DNA of 64,000 nucleotides from Strigamia acuminata (Eukaryota; Arthropoda; Chilopoda; Geophilomorpha; Linotaeniidae): NCBI GenBank assembly GCA_949358305.1, contig OX442317.1, positions 8,682,186 to 8,746,185 of the forward strand, read 5' to 3'. Shown piece by piece: positions 63,162 to 64,000 of this stretch (position 1 is its first letter; each line of letters starts with the position of its first letter). The notes under the pieces were generated by a model. It saw only the letters and a program-made list of their open reading frames with translations, ran no database searches and was not told where the DNA came from. The position numbers and the translations under genes were made by a program.

Positions 63162-64000
63162 TTCAGAACACATCTTTGCGTTGAGATTACAGAGATTACG
63201 TTATTTCGGTATACTTAAGTCCGACATAAAGTACCATTTCGGTAACAATCAACGAAAGGTGGAATACGTTTGAAGTATGTGTTCGGTGTTGATGCAAAGA
63301 TGCAACTGTAATGGTTATTAGGCGCGAGGGTCTGCTAGGGGAGCGCTTAGAGGCAGATTACAAGGCTCGCATTGCATCATGCGGCTAAACTGACGGCTAG
63401 ATACCGATAATTACATGACGTTGATCAAGTCTCGTGATTGACAGATTGGTACTCGTTAACATTTGGAATGAGAAATGAGTAGGTGCTTCCAGCCTCCAGG
63501 TCCTTTTGGCTTGTTACTCAATGAATGGTTTCGGTACATGACTGCGGGCATTTTTTGGCACGAAAACAAGGCAGGATTGATGATTGAAATTTGTGATTAT
63601 TTTTTCTGTTTTTTTTTCTGAGCATGTTTAAAATATCACAGGCATGCGTTCGTGTTTATGCCAGGTAGGTCATTGATGGCAGCGGAGCCATTAGTTGCAA
63701 TAATTATGAGTCATTTAAGTTGATTAATGCAAATTAGTGAGACAATTTCCTCTTTAGTTGCAACAGGGAATTAGTGAATTCCATTTGTAAGACGTGTAGA
63801 CACTCGCATTGGTTTTTTGTCGTCATCTCTCTTCTTGACCTTGCTGAGTCCACCATAATTAATCTATTAAATTAAGTTTATGGTCACGAGTAGAAAACAA
63901 GTCGAATGAAGTTTCTAATTTTTTATTTTTTTGTGTCTACATGTCAAGACAGACAGATGAGTGGAATTTCTTTCTTTTCTGCATAAATTCACATTCATTC
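63162..64000. other. non-coding sequence with a dense factor-site cluster
   Basis: 63700-63735 packs TAATTA, an AP-1/Maf-type ATGAGTCAT (63706-63714) and a POU octamer ATGCAAAT (63727-63734) next to homeodomain cores. A plausible enhancer; no gene seen. Confidence 0.4.

Overview
This is animal nuclear DNA: introns with GT-AG borders, many short inverted-repeat transposons, minisatellites, and one unmistakable homeobox gene of the SIX1/2 (sine oculis) class. The arthropod-type CTCF-like motifs (AGRTGGCGC) and the transposon mix suggest an ecdysozoan, most likely an arthropod. I cannot place it more precisely.

Region 1 (1 to about 22.3 kb) is rich in CpG and contains one recognisable gene, the two-exon plus-strand sine oculis homologue (coding 8720-9402 and 11346-11634). 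The rest is non-coding DNA with tandem repeats (1163-1640, 2930-3560, 5650-6085, 15800-16150) and RFX X-box-like palindromes. Long ORFs here follow from high GC and few stops, not from genes. Region 2 (22.3-29.3 kb) is AT-rich and mostly CpG-poor, with one pogo/Tigger-like MITE and a local CpG-rich patch at 28.3-29.1 kb.

Region 3 (29.3-36.3 kb) is the most interesting. A segment of about 2.2 kb occurs twice in direct orientation. Each copy holds a complete three-exon minus-strand gene that no ORF scan would show, because its exons are 63, 157 and about 105 nt. Each has a TATA box, an ATG, a 17-residue signal peptide ending in Ala-Asn-Ala, conserved splice sites and a stop. The encoded small secreted proteins (108 and 106 residues, two conserved cysteines in the mature part) have identical signal peptides, but about a quarter of mature residues differ and almost all base changes are replacements. 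This pattern fits diversifying selection on a secreted effector, immune, reproductive or venom-type family. I do not recognise the family. The DNA between the copies is filled with transposons, including a MULE-like element with a 9-bp target duplication.

Region 4 (36.3-64 kb) is gene-poor and repeat-rich. It holds a hAT MITE with an 8-bp duplication, a TTAA-flanked element, a 5S rRNA-derived sequence, a decayed Ty3-type gag/RT remnant, two copies of a Ty1/copia RNase H fragment, several minisatellites, one candidate orphan exon (40574-40670) and several homeodomain-site-rich stretches that could be enhancers. CpG density, identities and substitution counts were judged by eye from the sequence. 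Nothing was searched against a database.
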